From NCBI RefSeq assembly GCF_000019185.1, contig NC_010334.1:4030001-4094000 (forward strand): 64,000 nucleotides of DNA. Reading direction: 5' to 3'. Position numbers and translations under genes: made by a program. Position 1 is the first letter of the stretch. Each line of letters opens with the position of its first letter. This DNA is from Shewanella halifaxensis HAW-EB4. GTDB lineage: Bacteria; Pseudomonadota; Gammaproteobacteria; Enterobacterales; Shewanellaceae. Below, piece after piece: positions 62,770 to 64,000 of this stretch. The notes under the pieces are model-generated. The model was not told where the DNA came from. It searched no databases and saw only the letters and a list, made by a program, of their open reading frames with translations.

Positions 62770-63201
62770 ATGATGACAAAATGGGCGACACGTTTTTTAC
62801 AGATGGCTGAGCTTGTCGCATCTTGGAGTAAAGATCCCTCCACTCAAGTGGGTGCGGTAATCACCGAAGATAACCGAATTGTCTCCTTAGGTTTCAATGG
62901 CTACCCACACGGGATCTCAGACAGTGCCGAAACCGATAACCGAGAGATGAAGCTACTAAAAACGCTCCATGCAGAAGAGAATGCCATTCTCTATGCTAAG
63001 CGTGATCTTAGCGGCTGCGAAATATGGGTGACCCACTTCCCCTGCCCTAACTGTGCAGCCAAGATAATCCAAACGGGATTAAGTACAGTACATAGCCCTA
63101 AACCAAGCGAGGACTTTTTATCGCGCTGGGCAGATAAAATTAAGATAAGCCAAGATATGTTTGACCAAGCTGGCGTCAAAGTTGATTGGATGCAGCCCTA
63201 A
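62770..63201 (+). CDS. Deoxycytidylate/cytidine-deaminase-fold protein (ComEB-like)
   Basis: 143 residues. The zinc-dependent deaminase motifs are in place: His67-Ala-Glu69 (LHAEENAI) and P91-C92-P-N-C95 (FPCPNCA). The N-terminal half (WSKDPSTQVGAVIT and GFNGYPHGI) is typical of dCMP deaminase. Probable reaction: dCMP to dUMP, feeding thymidylate synthesis. AGGAG lies about ten bases upstream of the ATG pair; either could serve. Monocistronic. Confidence 0.93.
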   Translation: MMTKWATRFLQMAELVASWSKDPSTQVGAVITEDNRIVSLGFNGYPHGISDSAETDNREMKLLKTLHAEENAILYAKRDLSGCEIWVTHFPCPNCAAKIIQTGLSTVHSPKPSEDFLSRWADKIKISQDMFDQAGVKVDWMQP

Positions 63202-63207
63202 TATGAA

Positions 63208-63240
63208 AGCAGAGTAAGCTTAGATATAGCTTACTCTGCT
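63208..63240 (+). terminator. Hairpin after the deaminase gene
   Basis: AGCAGAGTAAGCT / AGCTTACTCTGCT, 13-bp perfect stem, loop TAGATAT, six bases past the stop; it lacks a T run, so may protect or block rather than terminate by itself. Confidence 0.6.
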
Positions 63241-63518
63241 GCCGTTATAACATTGATTTACCCTGCCTTTTTTAACCATATAGCTTCAATTTACTGTTGA
63301 TTTCCTTTTGACTTAATCATCGTGGTTTTGTGTAAGTTTACACTCAGTGCAAATGATTATTGCCTAACGACGAGTGTTAATATTTATAAGATGAAATATT
63401 GATGATTTATAATTAATTTCAGCCTTAAACAAATGTTGATGAAGATCACATTTTTGCTTTTAGCTTAAGCGCAATCTAGACTCATCAACTGTTAGCTATC
63501 TAATTTAGAGGTTCAATT
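63241..63518. other. Promoter region of the histidine-rich protein gene
   Basis: About 280 bases. TTATAACATTG-type AT words occur but no confident metal-regulator box could be identified. Confidence 0.3.
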
Positions 63519-63872
63519 ATGAGTCACAAATCTAATCACGACGAGACAAAAAAAGAAGATCACAAAACCCATAATCATGGTCATCAACATACAGCAGAAT
63601 TTGAACATGAGCGTATGGAGCATAAGTACAACGATGGGGATAAGTACGACGAGCAACATGAGCATAAACACAATAAAGATCATCATCAAACGCGAGATCA
63701 TGAAAAAAGCCACCCTCATACTCAACATGGTGGTAACCCAACAGGCCATAAACATTCAGTGCAAACCCATGATGATCGTCATGAACATGATGAACATAAG
63801 CACCATAAAGTTAAAAAGCATGACCATAAAGAATCATCTCGAGAGCACCATAAAACAGGCCATAAAGACTAA
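63519..63872 (+). CDS. Histidine-rich metal-binding protein
   Basis: 117 residues, 31 of them His (26%), plus many Lys, Asp and Glu. HHxH and HxHxH words such as HEHKH and HKHH recur; no hydrophobic core and no signal peptide, so it is disordered and cytosolic. Such composition is typical of Ni, Zn or Cu storage or buffering proteins. AGAGG precedes the ATG. The gene is followed only by the last 128 bases of the window; whether it belongs to a metal-uptake cluster beyond the window cannot be seen. Confidence 0.75.
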   Translation: MSHKSNHDETKKEDHKTHNHGHQHTAEFEHERMEHKYNDGDKYDEQHEHKHNKDHHQTRDHEKSHPHTQHGGNPTGHKHSVQTHDDRHEHDEHKHHKVKKHDHKESSREHHKTGHKD

Positions 63873-64000
63873 TTAATATTGCAATGATCGTAAGCTGACA
63901 TGGTAGTAGCCTAATGTTACTGCCATGCTTACAACAAAAAATGTAACGCCTGAAATAACAAGCCCTTATTAAAACTCAATAAACCAGCCCCTTATAAGTA

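Overview
The window looks like chromosomal DNA from a marine or estuarine gammaproteobacterium, almost certainly Shewanella or a very close relative. The pointers are an outer-membrane multiheme cytochrome of the OmcA/MtrC type, an OsmC-YcaO fusion protein, several small families I associate with Shewanella and Vibrio (RRF-like, DUF3083-like, DUF3297-like), and moderate GC. There is no prophage, integron, CRISPR array, rRNA or tRNA that I can see. This is an accessory-rich chromosomal stretch. Everything here was read by eye; no database search was run.

Layout. 1-5600: the 3'-truncated start of a beta-CASP metallo-hydrolase gene, a porin with a CRP-like site upstream, a YdcH-like protein, an SPFH protein and a secreted hypothetical. 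6000-13900: an LRR lipoprotein, an M13 metallopeptidase lipoprotein, YghU, a cupin, a small hypothetical and guanine deaminase. 14000-16600: a purine permease of the AzgA type, convergent with guaD, and a Spo0M-like protein. 16675-21712: an operon of FAD oxidoreductase, BCCT transporter and enolase-superfamily enzyme, divergent from a GntR/FCD regulator; this looks like uptake and catabolism of a betaine-like compound. 21810-26200: a frameshifted small membrane protein, a repeat-built charged coiled-coil protein, and a tandem duplication of gltS whose second copy has a one-base frameshift. 26376-33350: an EamA transporter, a 957-residue surface lipoprotein, OsmC-YcaO and a small membrane protein.

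33739-39797: FGGY kinase, GlpD-like dehydrogenase and alkyl-DHAP-synthase-like flavoprotein in one overlapping operon, divergent from an AraC regulator; the three activities fit glyceryl-ether lipid turnover. 39926-46070: an ankyrin protein, an RRF-like protein, an NhaC-family antiporter with an unmistakable lysine riboswitch in its leader, and a lipoprotein cytochrome with nine CxxCH sites. 46900-50500: a cold-shock protein, tiny genes, a DUF3083-like protein and a TsaA/TrmO-like methyltransferase. 50600-58734: a diguanylate cyclase, a Bax-like glucosaminidase, a DUF2955/HlyD efflux pair, a DUF3297-like protein, a lipoprotein cytochrome c with a duplicated 3' end, a 41-residue membrane peptide and an M20 peptidase. 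58948-63872: pqiABC, a dCMP-deaminase-like protein and a 26% histidine protein.

The most rewarding signals are the lysine riboswitch with a start-sequestering hairpin on nhaC, the two uncharacterised catabolic operons (BCCT/enolase and AGPS/GlpD/FGGY), the broken gltS duplicate, and an intergenic repeat family (CTAGGTTCTAGG type) that lies against gene ends and even supplies the C-terminus of the EamA transporter.
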